From JBBSEX01 sp038239345 (GTDB lineage Bacteria > Acidobacteriota > Terriglobia > Bryobacterales > Bryobacteraceae), in NCBI GenBank assembly GCA_038239345.1, contig JBBSEX010000019.1:1-64000 (forward strand): a DNA stretch of 64,000 nucleotides. Direction: 5' to 3'. This document shows positions 1-9,047 of the stretch, piece by piece (within the stretch, counting starts at the first letter, position 1; every line of letters starts with the position of its first letter). A program made the position numbers and the translations under genes. The notes below the pieces were generated by a model. It made no database searches, was not told the origin of the DNA, and was given only the letters and a program-made list of their open reading frames with translations.

Positions 1-64
1 CATGGCAGGCCCGTTTTTTGGTGTGGATTGCGTATCTTGGAATGAGGCCCAATATTTAGAAGTG

Positions 65-99
65 CGCGGCGCGTTCCGTTGCATACCGACCGCGCCGCG
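65..99 (-). terminator. Inverted repeat downstream of the TonB receptor gene
   Basis: A perfect 9-bp inverted repeat (CGCGGCGCG at 65-73 and CGCGCCGCG at 91-99, 17-nt loop) lies just past the stop codon of the receptor gene. The position suits a transcription terminator or mRNA-stabilising hairpin. No clear T-run follows on the minus strand, so an intrinsic terminator is not certain. Confidence 0.4.
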
Positions 100-104
100 A
101 AGCC

Positions 105-3100
105 TTAGAAGTGATATTTCAAAGCGAACTGCAGGTTGCGCGAACCAACTGATGAATTAACAACACCAGTGGGAATGCCCGAGGTGTAAGACGGATCGCT
201 TCCATACTTGCTCTTGTCAATGCCGCCGCCGGGGAATACGTCCGTGGCGTATCCGGCAACAGCGAAGATAGGAGTATTGAAGGTGTTGATTGCGTCGAAA
301 CGAAATTCCAGAGATTGCCGCTCGGTAATCTTGAAGACCTTTGAGAGGCTCATGTCTACCTGCTTCAAGCCGGGTCCGCGCTCACTGGATATCGGACAGT
401 TACCAAGCTTTCCGGCCGCTGGAATCGCCATGGTAGTTGGGTCGAACCAGACGTAGCCACCACCGGCGAAGTTCTTGTACGGAGTGGCGACCGAGGGCGA
501 AATACAGTCGGGACGGGGCTGGAAGTACGCACCCGTGGGATCGTTGCCGAACTGGATCATCGAGATCGGTAGGCCCCCATGCACCGTCGCGATCGTGTCG
601 AAGTGCCAGCCGCCGGCTACCGCTTCGACAATCTTCGGCGCGTTCTTGCCAAACATACGATCATGTCCAAACGGCAGATCGTAGTTCAGATAGCCACTGA
701 AAACGTTGGTGACGTCGGCGTCGCAATAACCGTAATCGAGCTTGAGGTTATATACGTACGATTGAAATGCCACGTCGGCGGTGGTCTGCGCGGGAGCGGC
801 GTTACCGTAGCGCCCGTAGTATCCCTGATTGTTCGTCAAACACTTCGCCCAGGAGTAATTGAACTGGAAGACCAGACCGCGGCTCAGTTGCTGCCGAGCC
901 ACAAGTTGCAGTCCATCGTAATTCTGAATCGCGCTGGACACGTTCAACCGTTGTTGACCCGTACCGACATTTTTCAGCGCTGGGTTACCCGCCAGATAAG
1001 GGCCGGGAACACTATAGGGACCGCCAGCGGGCGGGTTATCGAGAAGAACATTTTGCCCGATGTTGTAAATCGCGGCCATATGGTCGCTATGCTGACCGAC
1101 GTAGCCGGCCTGGGCGGTGAACGATCTTCCAATCTGGCGCTGCACCGTGAGGTTCCACTGGTTGGAAACCGCAGGCCGATAATTCGGATCGGTCGCGTGG
1201 ATGCGGACCCCCTTAAAGCACGAGGCAGGCGCGGAGGTCACTGTAGCAACCGTGCAGCCAGTGGTGGCGCCCAATGCGCCGAAACCCTGGTCGAGCGTGA
1301 CCTGATTTCCAGGTATCGCGCCGCTGGTATTGGTGGCGCCCCACTGCCCTACCAGGTCGACATTCCACGGAGCGTTAGTGGCTAAGCGGTTGAACTCGCC
1401 GGTGCCTTCCTGGAAACTCGTGCGCGAAAAAGCAGCGCGGATCACTGTCTTTTCGTCGGGGCTCCAGGCGAGACCAAGGCGTGGCAGGAAATTCGCAATT
1501 CCGTTGTACTGGTTATACAGAGCTCGGCTGTTTCCATTCTGTCCGGCCAGTTGAATCTGACCGCTGTATTCGCCGAAGTTGGTCATACGGTCGTGCACTT
1601 CATAGATCGGCGTGAAGAGCTGCCAGCGGAGGCCAATGTTTACCGTCAAGTGCCGTGTAACACGCCAGTCGTCTTGGGCGAAGGCGCCCATCGCGCTGTT
1701 CCGTTGGCCCACGGTTCCCGCGAAGCCGAGCCCATAGCCCATATAGGAGGGCAGACCAAGGAAGAAGTCCGCTTCCGAGTTGCCGGTGTAGGTCCCGTTG
1801 AATCCGATCTGGCCGGCGGCTCCATCGCTGCTGGTAGCCGGCACATAATTGTTGCGATAACGATTAAACTGAAATCCCATGCGGACGGTGTGCGCGCCCT
1901 TGCTCCAGATAGCCGTATCCGAGGCTTGAATCGATGTCTGATGGAAAATCTCCGGGCCGTCGGTGGTCCCGAATGCAAACGGGCCGTTCAGCTGCCCGCC
2001 GATTTTTGAGCTGGCGAACGATAATCCTGGCAAATACTGCGTTGGCTGACCGGGTATCAGGCCCGCGCCCGCCGTCGTGGTCAGTGCCTGAATATTGGCC
2101 TCCGCTGGAAAGTAATTCATGCCGGCGCGAAACTCGTTCACCAGCGATGCACTGATGGTGCGGGTGTAATCGAGCACAGCCTGCTGCAGCGGGAAGACGT
2201 TGCTTCCGCTACCGCTGTATTGAAACACCTCGCTATTAACGACGGGATTCTCAATGTGCTGTTGGGAGTAACGGGCAAAGAAACGATCCTTTTCACTGGG
2301 AATCCAATCCACCTTGATGTCGCCTTGATTGCCGTGTGTATAGTTCTGAACGGAATTATCCAGGTTGTTGATGGTGCCGTTCGCCTGGCCGGGAAGGTTC
2401 GGCTTCGGCAATGCGCTGGCGATTTTCAAGGCCGTTGCACTCAAGCCATTGATGCAGGGATTGACGCCCATCCGCTGGCCCGCGCCGCAGATCGTCGCCT
2501 TTGTTAGATCGGACGGCATCTGGATTCGATTTCCGCTGGCATCTACCGCACCGGGATAGTAAAGAGGGATGCCGAGGTCTGTTAGATTGCCCGCGAGGTT
2601 CGCCGCGGTGAACGTAGTTTTGGGGTTGGGGCTTGCTGGAAGATCGAAGCGCGATCCCTGATAATCGGCAAAGAAAAACAGCTTGTTCTTCTTGATCGGC
2701 CCACCCAGGGTACCTCCGTACTCATTCCAACGCTGGCGCGGCGTGGGAAGGTTATTGAAATTATTCGACCATTCGTTGGCGTTGAAGAAATCGTTCCGCA
2801 GATATTCAAACAGCACACCGTGATACTGGTTGGTTCCGGACTTGATGCTGACGTTGATCACGCCGCCCAGAAACTGCCCAAACTCCGCGCTGGGATTATT
2901 AGTGATCACGTTAAATTGTTGAATGGCGTCGATACTGGGCGAGAAAGCCACGTTATTATCGACGAATTCCGTGTTCTCCATCCCATCTAATAAATAATAA
3001 TTAGCCTGCTCACGGTTGCCGTTGAGGTTCGGGCGAGCGGCGTTGAAGGTCTTCAGTCCGGTATTGAAGGAGGCCGGACTGATGGTCACAGCGCCCGGTA

Positions 3101-3602
3101 CCAGCAATGCCAGCTGGTTGTAATTTCGCGTTTCCAGAGGCAGACTGGCGATTGCCGAAGCGTCCATCACCGTACCGACTTCGGTGGTCTGGGTTTGCAG
3201 CACCGGCGCGGCGCTGGACACCTCGACTTGCTGCGAAATCTGGCCAATGGTCATCACGAAATCCACGCGGGCCGCTTGATTCAATACAAGGTCAAAGGGC
3301 GGCCGGACCGCTGTCTGGAAGCCTTGCACCTCTACCCGGACCTCATACTTACCAATGGGCAGCCGGGTAAAGTTGTAAGCTCCGTCGGCGTTCGTTTCCG
3401 CCTTGGAGCTGGTTCCGCGCGCCGAGTCGGTGGCCGTTACTAATGCCCCGGGAAGAACCGCGCCGGAAGGGTCTGTTACTCGTCCCGTGATGGACGCGGT
3501 GACTTCCTGGCCCCAGGTGGAAGATGGGGCGAGCAGAGCCACAATTGCGAGGGCAGCAGTTACCCACGCGCTACGACAGCGAATTAATCGATTTATTCTC
3601 AT
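105..3602 (-). CDS. TonB-dependent receptor, Oar-like, with carboxypeptidase-regulatory domain
   Basis: An 1165-residue outer-membrane receptor that should import a large ligand using TonB energy. The N-terminus has a signal peptide (hydrophobic stretch about 13-30), then a beta-sandwich carboxypeptidase-regulatory-like domain (about 35-110; GRVTDPSGAVLPGA is characteristic), a plug domain (about 125-230, with the GGVINVSIKSGTN segment), then a long barrel rich in aromatic-polar strands ending LKYHF, the usual C-terminal outer-membrane signature. Length and layout match the Oar/SusC-like receptors that are very numerous in Acidobacteriota. It lies 38 bp downstream of the GH20 gene on the same strand and is probably co-transcribed with GH20 and PIG-L, which suggests a glycan or amino-sugar polymer ligand; that is inference. 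An AAGGAG-like site lies near 3616-3622, about 13 nt from the ATG. Confidence 0.93.
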   Translation of the reverse strand: MRINRLIRCRSAWVTAALAIVALLAPSSTWGQEVTASITGRVTDPSGAVLPGALVTATDSARGTSSKAETNADGAYNFTRLPIGKYEVRVEVQGFQTAVRPPFDLVLNQAARVDFVMTIGQISQQVEVSSAAPVLQTQTTEVGTVMDASAIASLPLETRNYNQLALLVPGAVTISPASFNTGLKTFNAARPNLNGNREQANYYLLDGMENTEFVDNNVAFSPSIDAIQQFNVITNNPSAEFGQFLGGVINVSIKSGTNQYHGVLFEYLRNDFFNANEWSNNFNNLPTPRQRWNEYGGTLGGPIKKNKLFFFADYQGSRFDLPASPNPKTTFTAANLAGNLTDLGIPLYYPGAVDASGNRIQMPSDLTKATICGAGQRMGVNPCINGLSATALKIASALPKPNLPGQANGTINNLDNSVQNYTHGNQGDIKVDWIPSEKDRFFARYSQQHIENPVVNSEVFQYSGSGSNVFPLQQAVLDYTRTISASLVNEFRAGMNYFPAEANIQALTTTAGAGLIPGQPTQYLPGLSFASSKIGGQLNGPFAFGTTDGPEIFHQTSIQASDTAIWSKGAHTVRMGFQFNRYRNNYVPATSSDGAAGQIGFNGTYTGNSEADFFLGLPSYMGYGLGFAGTVGQRNSAMGAFAQDDWRVTRHLTVNIGLRWQLFTPIYEVHDRMTNFGEYSGQIQLAGQNGNSRALYNQYNGIANFLPRLGLAWSPDEKTVIRAAFSRTSFQEGTGEFNRLATNAPWNVDLVGQWGATNTSGAIPGNQVTLDQGFGALGATTGCTVATVTSAPASCFKGVRIHATDPNYRPAVSNQWNLTVQRQIGRSFTAQAGYVGQHSDHMAAIYNIGQNVLLDNPPAGGPYSVPGPYLAGNPALKNVGTGQQRLNVSSAIQNYDGLQLVARQQLSRGLVFQFNYSWAKCLTNNQGYYGRYGNAAPAQTTADVAFQSYVYNLKLDYGYCDADVTNVFSGYLNYDLPFGHDRMFGKNAPKIVEAVAGGWHFDTIATVHGGLPISMIQFGNDPTGAYFQPRPDCISPSVATPYKNFAGGGYVWFDPTTMAIPAAGKLGNCPISSERGPGLKQVDMSLSKVFKITERQSLEFRFDAINTFNTPIFAVAGYATDVFPGGGIDKSKYGSDPSYTSGIPTGVVNSSVGSRNLQFALKYHF

Positions 3603-3640
3603 AATTACCCCTTATCTCCTTTGAGATTGATCCTAGCCCC

Positions 3641-5638
3641 TCAATCATTAGACGTATTTCTTCGATCGGCTAAGGCTTGCAGCAGTTGCCGAACCGGGCG
3701 CACTGCCGCCAACCTAACCTCTACTTGCGGATCCTGCATTCGATCCATACTCTGTATCTGCCCGGCCACCCAACCCTCCGGCGGAGCATGTCCGCTGCGA
3801 AGATATTCCAGCGCCTGAAGGCCTACGGAGCCCAGCGCCGCCAGATTCCTGGATATCGGCCCCAGGTAACCGGACGGCCGGAGAAGGTCGTCGTTCTTCG
3901 ACCATTCGGTGAGCCTCACTTGAATTTCCGCCGAATCGCGGGAAGGGTCTGCGATCAGCTTGCGAACCGCGATCTCCATCTGGCGGACGCCCTCACTTTC
4001 CGGCCGCACCGCGTCCACGAAGCGATTCAAAAGTACCTGGCTCGTGTACTTGTGGATATCACGGCGGCCCTCAATTCCCAGCGCCTCCGAAGCATCCGCC
4101 AGAACACGAAGCGGCTCGGGCGGGGCGTCCCCCCTCAAGCGATCGAGCATTGGCTGATAGTTCGACCGATGCTGAATCCCCACCCACTGGAGCTGGCGGC
4201 TGACCGCTTCCAGCCGCTGATACATGGAGTCCGCATCGTTGACGCTAGCAGCTGACCAAAGCCGTTCCGCAATGGCTGCCGCGCGCGGCCAGATTCGCGA
4301 ATCCACCGTTTCTTCGCTGACATATTCCGTCCACATACAGGCCTCCCCGCCAAGGATCTGCGCGGTCTGCTGAGGGTCGGGATCGACTGCGTAATGAAAG
4401 CTCGCCGGCTTTAAATGATCCAGATAATAGCCAAACGATAAAATTCCGCGATAGCCTTTACTTCCAGCGTCGGCGAGGGAAGCTTGTCCGCGCCAGGACT
4501 GTATCACGGTGTCCTTGGCAAGGCCGGGGGCAAGAATCTCATCCCAACCAACCATCGTTTTGCCGTGCTTCTTCATCATGTCCTGCAAGCGGCGATTGAA
4601 ATAGGCATGCAGCGCAACGCTGCCGGCCAGATGATTCTCTCTTTCAAACGTTTGGATCGAGTTTGAAGTTTTCCATTGCGCGTCGTCCACCTCATCCCCG
4701 CCGATGTGAAAAAAGCGATCCGGAAAAAGGCCCGTCATCTCAGCCAGAAACTCATCGATGAACGTATAAGTTTCTTCGCGAGCTGGATCCAAGGTTGGCT
4801 GAAAGACTCCCCATTTCCGCTCGATCGTATAGGGGCCCGGGGCGCTGGCGAGTTCTGGATATCCGGCGAACCAGCTTGTCGTATGGCCGGGAATATCGAA
4901 CTCGGGAATCACGCGAATGCCCCGGTCGCGCGCGTAATTCACAACGTCGCGAACTTGCGCCTGGGTATAGAACTTTCCATCGGAACCCAGCTGATGAAGC
5001 TTGGGAAATCGCTTGCTCTCCACTCGAAAACCCTGATCGTCGGATAGGTGCCAGTGGAAAACGTTGAGCTTCACCGCCGCCATCGCGTCGAGGTTGCGTT
5101 CAATGACGGGCACGGACATCCAGTGGCGAGAAACATCCAGCATCAAACCGCGCCAGGGGAACCGCGGACGATCTTCAATGTGCGCGCCTGGTAGGTAAAA
5201 CGTGTTGGATTCCGGCGAGATCAATTGGATGAAAGTTTCAAGTCCCCGCAGCGCTCCGGTTACGGTGGAGGCATTCAGCTTGGCGCCATCGCTCGCGATG
5301 TCCAGCGTATAGGATTCATCCTCACCCAAAGCCGGGTATTCGGGGCCCGACTCTTTGCAGGAGACGACCAGCGTGGGCTTCCCGCCGCGGTTGTAAATGG
5401 GGATGCCAGTTTGACGAGATATGCGCCCCGTAGCGCGGACAAACGCGGCTTCCATACGCGCGTCACCAACAGACGTGGTAACAATGCGGAAATTCGAGTC
5501 GATAATCAGTTTGCCCGGAGCGGCGACATATTTGAGCGGCAGAGGCATCAAGCCAGCACTAAGAATTGGCGCCACCATCGACAGTAGCAACGCCCCTAGC
5601 AAACGGTTTGAAATCGTATCCATTCGTATCATCCGCAT
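3641..5638 (-). CDS. Beta-N-acetylhexosaminidase, glycoside hydrolase family 20
   Basis: A 665-residue exported glycosidase that removes terminal beta-linked GlcNAc or GalNAc from glycans. The N-terminus (MDTISNRLLGALLLSMVAP) is a signal peptide. A GH20b domain (about 35-150) precedes the TIM barrel, which begins near FPWRGLMLDVSRHW. The motif HIGGDEVDD carries the Asp315-Glu316 catalytic pair of substrate-assisted GH20 enzymes, and the segment LNVFHWHLSDDQGFR is also family-specific. I chose the ATG at 5636-5638, which overlaps the stop of the upstream PIG-L gene as TGATG; starting further upstream at 5695 would intrude into that gene. The coupling suggests that GlcNAc release and deacetylation serve one pathway. 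The C-terminal 150 residues are helical and less conserved. Confidence 0.93.
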   Translation of the reverse strand: MRMIRMDTISNRLLGALLLSMVAPILSAGLMPLPLKYVAAPGKLIIDSNFRIVTTSVGDARMEAAFVRATGRISRQTGIPIYNRGGKPTLVVSCKESGPEYPALGEDESYTLDIASDGAKLNASTVTGALRGLETFIQLISPESNTFYLPGAHIEDRPRFPWRGLMLDVSRHWMSVPVIERNLDAMAAVKLNVFHWHLSDDQGFRVESKRFPKLHQLGSDGKFYTQAQVRDVVNYARDRGIRVIPEFDIPGHTTSWFAGYPELASAPGPYTIERKWGVFQPTLDPAREETYTFIDEFLAEMTGLFPDRFFHIGGDEVDDAQWKTSNSIQTFERENHLAGSVALHAYFNRRLQDMMKKHGKTMVGWDEILAPGLAKDTVIQSWRGQASLADAGSKGYRGILSFGYYLDHLKPASFHYAVDPDPQQTAQILGGEACMWTEYVSEETVDSRIWPRAAAIAERLWSAASVNDADSMYQRLEAVSRQLQWVGIQHRSNYQPMLDRLRGDAPPEPLRVLADASEALGIEGRRDIHKYTSQVLLNRFVDAVRPESEGVRQMEIAVRKLIADPSRDSAEIQVRLTEWSKNDDLLRPSGYLGPISRNLAALGSVGLQALEYLRSGHAPPEGWVAGQIQSMDRMQDPQVEVRLAAVRPVRQLLQALADRRNTSND

Positions 5639-6429
5639 CAGTGTGGGAAAATCTCGTCCAGCTCTTCCGACGACACCTTTCTCCCGTATTCGCAAATCTC
5701 AAACGCTTCGGCGTAACGAACGTTGCGTGCGCGGTCCGGACCGTATCTGCGCGTTAGAGCGGCGCGGGTACAGGCGTCGATCGCCCGAGTCCACGTATTA
5801 CTCAGCCATTCGCGGCGGCCTACGGGATCGCTGGGAACCGTAACGCCCTCCACCCACGGAAGCCATTCGTAAAACTGCGAGGCATGAGCATCCAGGGCAT
5901 CCAGCTTTCTGTTCCAGACGTCCTCAATGTCCATTGCGATATGAGGTGTAAACGGAGCCGGCTGGTGGAACGAATCCTGCAGGTAAAGAAAGATCGGATT
6001 TCGCGCAAGCGGCGGCGTGCCAGGGCAGATATTGGGAACAATCACCAAATAAGCCGCGTCCTGGACAAGCTGGCTGGTGTAGCGATGATCGGGATGGTAA
6101 TCCCACGGGCGATGTGTAAGTACGACATCGGCACGCCAATCCCGAATCTGCCGCACGATCTCCTGGCGGGCATCGAGCGTGGGCAGCAGTGCACCGTCGA
6201 TGTAGTGAAGGACTTCTGCCTCGGCGATTCCCAGCCGGCTGGCCGCTTCCCGCGACTCGTCTTTACGAATGGCGACGATCGCGTCGGCTACATGTACATG
6301 GTGGCCGGCCTGCCCGTTGGTGACGCTCAGAAATTTGACGGCGTGTCCGGCCAAGGCCAGCACGCACGCCGTGCCTCCAAAACCGATTTCGCAGTCATCG
6401 GGATGTGCGCCGATGCAGATGACGTTCAC
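5638..6429 (-). CDS. PIG-L family deacetylase (BshB1-like)
   Basis: A 263-residue zinc-dependent deacetylase acting on N-acetylglucosamine-type groups. The first strand runs straight into the metal-binding motif GAHPDDCEIG (His9, Asp11, Asp12), and a second zinc-ligand region is seen at HRPWDYHPDHR. The family includes BshB1 of bacillithiol synthesis and GlcNAc-conjugate deacetylases; no other bacillithiol gene is visible here. Placed directly before GH20, with TGATG overlap, and a TonB receptor, a role in amino-sugar catabolism is more likely. No convincing ribosome-binding site precedes the ATG. It is divergent from the putative regulator at 6599. Confidence 0.88.
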   Translation of the reverse strand: MNVICIGAHPDDCEIGFGGTACVLALAGHAVKFLSVTNGQAGHHVHVADAIVAIRKDESREAASRLGIAEAEVLHYIDGALLPTLDARQEIVRQIRDWRADVVLTHRPWDYHPDHRYTSQLVQDAAYLVIVPNICPGTPPLARNPIFLYLQDSFHQPAPFTPHIAMDIEDVWNRKLDALDAHASQFYEWLPWVEGVTVPSDPVGRREWLSNTWTRAIDACTRAALTRRYGPDRARNVRYAEAFEICEYGRKVSSEELDEIFPH

Positions 6430-6491
6430 GTTTCAAGCATCGTGGGCTTTGTCGCCCGGAGTGTCCAGTTCAGAACGGTTGCACCGGTGTT

Positions 6492-6527
6492 ACGTTCCTG
6501 TTAAGTACGCAATCGAACGTTCCTGTT
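6492..6527. promoter_or_regulatory. 11-bp direct repeat in divergent promoter region
   Basis: ACGTTCCTGTT occurs twice, at 6492-6502 and 6517-6527, 25 bp apart start to start. Both copies lie in the 169-bp spacer between the PIG-L operon and the divergent gene at 6599. The spacing and position suit a dimer-binding operator. No binding protein can be named. Confidence 0.35.
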
Positions 6528-6536
6528 TTCAGGTTG

Positions 6537-6565
6537 TTGGAGATCCTATCCAGTCATGTTAAGAT
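6537..6565 (+). promoter_or_regulatory. Weak sigma-70-like promoter for the gene at 6599
   Basis: TTGGAG (6537-6542) and TAAGAT (6560-6565) are separated by 17 nt and lie about 33 nt before the ATG. The match to consensus is moderate (3/6 and 4/6). A purine-rich GCAGGGGG sequence at about 6583-6590 probably serves as the ribosome-binding site. Confidence 0.3.
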
Positions 6566-6598
6566 CGGAACCAAAGAAATCCGCAGGGGGTATATTTC

Positions 6599-7795
6599 AT
6601 GGCCCAGGGACCGCTTCCCGGGGTTCCGCAGGCCGGTGGACGCATTCCAGCCGACACGATCCGAGAAGAGCTTGCTCGCGTTTTAAGCAGCCACGAGTTC
6701 CGGACCAGTAAACGTAGTCAGGATTTTCTACGCTACGTGGTGGAGACCACGCTCAACGGGCACGCCGACCTTTTGAAAGAGCGCACTATCGGCATCGAGG
6801 TGTTCGGCAGATCCACCAGTTATGAGCCGAGCGACGATGCCACCGTACGCGTAAAAGCTGGCGATGTGCGGAAGCGGCTGGGCCTTTATTATTCCGCGCA
6901 CGGCGCGCACAATCCGCTGCGGATCGACCTTCCGGCTGGGACCTATGTGCCGGAATTCCGCGCCGAGACCGCACCGGCGCAGCTCGTTTCTATCGTAGAA
7001 CCACCTCGCATTTCCGTCGATCCACCTCCAAAAAGTCGTCGCCTTCTTGCCGCCGGAATCATAGCCCTACTCTGCCTCGGTATCGCCTCAATTGTCTGGT
7101 GGAGGACGCGGCCCGCCACACTCCTGGATCAATTTTGGGCGCCCGTTCTGAGCAGCAATTCGCCCGTATCGATGTGCGTGGCCTTTGTGCCTGTGTATGG
7201 TTTGAATCGCGACCCGGCTGCGACTGCTCCCATCCGGCTAGAGGATTTCATTTCCCTCACCGACCAGTTTGTCGGCGGCGGCGATCTGATCGCCACTTCG
7301 CGGCTATCGGCAATGCTCACGCGAATGGAACGTCCCTATCGTTTGCGGATCGGCAGTGATGTGTCCTTCCACGATTTGCGTTCGGCGCCGGCTATCCTGG
7401 TGGGCTACTCCTATACGCGCTGGAAAGAAATCAGCAGCCAAATGCGCTTCTTCATTGATGGTTCGCACTCGCCGGTTATGATTACCGACTCCGGCAAGCC
7501 AACCCAATTCGCTCTTCCGAATCTGCCTCCCGACCGGCGGACGAACGAAGATTACGCCATCGTCTCCCGAGTCTTTCATCCCGATACGCACGCCATGATG
7601 GTGGAGCTGGCGGGCATCACGCAATATGGCACCGATGCCGCGGCGGATCTGGTAACAAATCCCGATTTGATGGCTGAGGCACTGCGCGGAGCGCCTCCCG
7701 ATTGGCGCAATAAGAATCTCCAGCTCGTGCTGCACGTGAAAGTGATATCGGGAACTCCCAGTTCGCCGAAAGTGGTAGCAACCCATTTTTGGTGA
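6599..7795 (+). CDS. Membrane-anchored protein with acidobacterial N-terminal domain
   Basis: A 398-residue protein with three parts. Residues about 20-120 form a compact domain (SQDFLRYVVETTL, KERTIGIEVFGR, DDATVRVKAGDVRKRL, LPAGTYVPEF) that I associate with many acidobacterial proteins, often annotated as putative regulators; its function is not established. A single membrane segment follows (RRLLAAGIIALLCLGIASIV, about 144-163). The C-terminal 230 residues, probably periplasmic, show alternating strands and helices (GGDLIATSRLSAML, AILVGYSYTRW) with no motif I can assign. A signal-sensing membrane protein that controls the divergent amino-sugar operon is an attractive guess, not shown. It ends 4 bp from the convergent thioredoxin gene. 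Confidence 0.8.
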   Translation: MAQGPLPGVPQAGGRIPADTIREELARVLSSHEFRTSKRSQDFLRYVVETTLNGHADLLKERTIGIEVFGRSTSYEPSDDATVRVKAGDVRKRLGLYYSAHGAHNPLRIDLPAGTYVPEFRAETAPAQLVSIVEPPRISVDPPPKSRRLLAAGIIALLCLGIASIVWWRTRPATLLDQFWAPVLSSNSPVSMCVAFVPVYGLNRDPAATAPIRLEDFISLTDQFVGGGDLIATSRLSAMLTRMERPYRLRIGSDVSFHDLRSAPAILVGYSYTRWKEISSQMRFFIDGSHSPVMITDSGKPTQFALPNLPPDRRTNEDYAIVSRVFHPDTHAMMVELAGITQYGTDAAADLVTNPDLMAEALRGAPPDWRNKNLQLVLHVKVISGTPSSPKVVATHFW

Positions 7796-7799
7796 GTTC

Positions 7800-8966
7800 T
7801 TAGTAACGCCCCGGCGACAAATCCTCAACCACTCGATCGACGCTCGCTGAATCCGCACTGAAGCCATAGAGGCTAGTTCGCATGCCCTTCGCATTGACTA
7901 CGAAGTTTGTTGGCAGCCCCGTGTAGGGAAAAATCTTGCCGGCCAAATCGGGCGCGTGAATCACCGGAAAAGTGTAGGCATACTCTTTTATATAGTCCGT
8001 CACTGAGGCCAAGCCGTCGTCGAGGGCGATGGTCAACACCTGTATCTCATCGCGGCCCTTCATCCGCCGATACAATTCCTCGATTGCCGGGTGCTCGGCG
8101 CGACACGGTGCACACCAGGTAGCCCAGAAATTCACGAAGGTGGTCTTCCCCTTCAAATCGCGCAACTCCCAGGTTTTTCCCGCAACGTCCTTGACCAGGA
8201 ATTCCGGCACCGCAATGACGAATGCAAGCGGCTTTCGATCCGGTAGCGGGAGGTCTTTGCTTCCGTTTGTGGCCCAGTCCGGCCACTTCTCTTCGGACCC
8301 GCTATGCGCCAGATAATACCGTTTGACCGCGGCCCATGCCTGTTGCATTTCTGGCGTGGCGAGGCCCCTCTTGCTGAGGCCGGACATCGAGGCTTGGTAG
8401 TGGATTAAAGCATCTTCGACTAGGCCTGCCTGCGAGTCCGCATCGCCAAGCCGCCGAAACCATACTGCGCGATGGAATAGAGTCCGGCTTGGAGGTTCTG
8501 CCTCCGCATTCAATTTCCGCAAAGCCTGCTCAATCAGAGTTCGGGCATCAGCGGGTCGATTGCCGGCCAGCAGATAATCCACGCGGATCATCTCCACTTG
8601 TTCGCTTGTAGCCGTCAACCAATCATTCCTATTGCCGCGCATTTCGGCGGGCGCCAGTTCTTCGCTCAATTCGTACTTCGTCTGCTTTCGGATTTTCAAC
8701 ATGGCGGAGCCGAGTAGGTCCGGAACTCGAATCAGCCGCACCTTGGCGGCGACATAGATCCGTGCGATCGCAGCTTCGAGTGGAGGAAAACTCCCGCTCG
8801 CGTCGGGCGACATCTCTCGCATCCGAAGCGCCTGATCGATAAAAGTAAGATCCGCGGAGGAAAGCGAAACCGGTTCGCCCTGGAGGGCCCGTGCGTTCCA
8901 CTCGTCGATTATTGTTATTTGCTGCGGTAGGGATGGACATCGCCCAAGCCATAGGCGAATCGCCAC
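7800..8966 (-). CDS. TlpA-like thioredoxin-domain protein, C-terminal part of a broken gene
   Basis: The last 150 residues are a TlpA/ResA-type thioredoxin fold (EFLVKDVAGKTWELRDLKGK, then FVNFWATWCAPCRAEH) with an intact CAPC redox pair, so a periplasmic disulfide or thiol role is likely. The part before it is helical and TPR-like (VDYLLAGNRPADARTLIEQAL). Its apparent start at 8966 is not a true gene start. The same frame continues upstream through an in-frame TAG at 9048-9050 into the open frame 9048-9660, and the residues linking the two (ADWNKANPAP..., RKRQEEELVAIR) read as ordinary protein. I therefore treat this as the downstream part of one gene split by a stop codon and also missing its 5' end, or as an assembly or sequencing error. 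Confidence 0.75.
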   Translation of the reverse strand: MAIRLWLGRCPSLPQQITIIDEWNARALQGEPVSLSSADLTFIDQALRMREMSPDASGSFPPLEAAIARIYVAAKVRLIRVPDLLGSAMLKIRKQTKYELSEELAPAEMRGNRNDWLTATSEQVEMIRVDYLLAGNRPADARTLIEQALRKLNAEAEPPSRTLFHRAVWFRRLGDADSQAGLVEDALIHYQASMSGLSKRGLATPEMQQAWAAVKRYYLAHSGSEEKWPDWATNGSKDLPLPDRKPLAFVIAVPEFLVKDVAGKTWELRDLKGKTTFVNFWATWCAPCRAEHPAIEELYRRMKGRDEIQVLTIALDDGLASVTDYIKEYAYTFPVIHAPDLAGKIFPYTGLPTNFVVNAKGMRTSLYGFSADSASVDRVVEDLSPGRY

Positions 8967-9047
8967 TAATTCTTCTTCCTGCCGCTTGCGCCACGCAGAT
9001 GGCGGAGCGTTGCGGTCTGGCGCGGGATTCGCTTTATTCCAATCGGC

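Noticed and set aside
579..1385. 268-codon plus-strand frame inside the TonB receptor gene
   Set aside because: It is antisense to a clear receptor barrel and has no family features; it is a frame shadow of GC-rich coding DNA.
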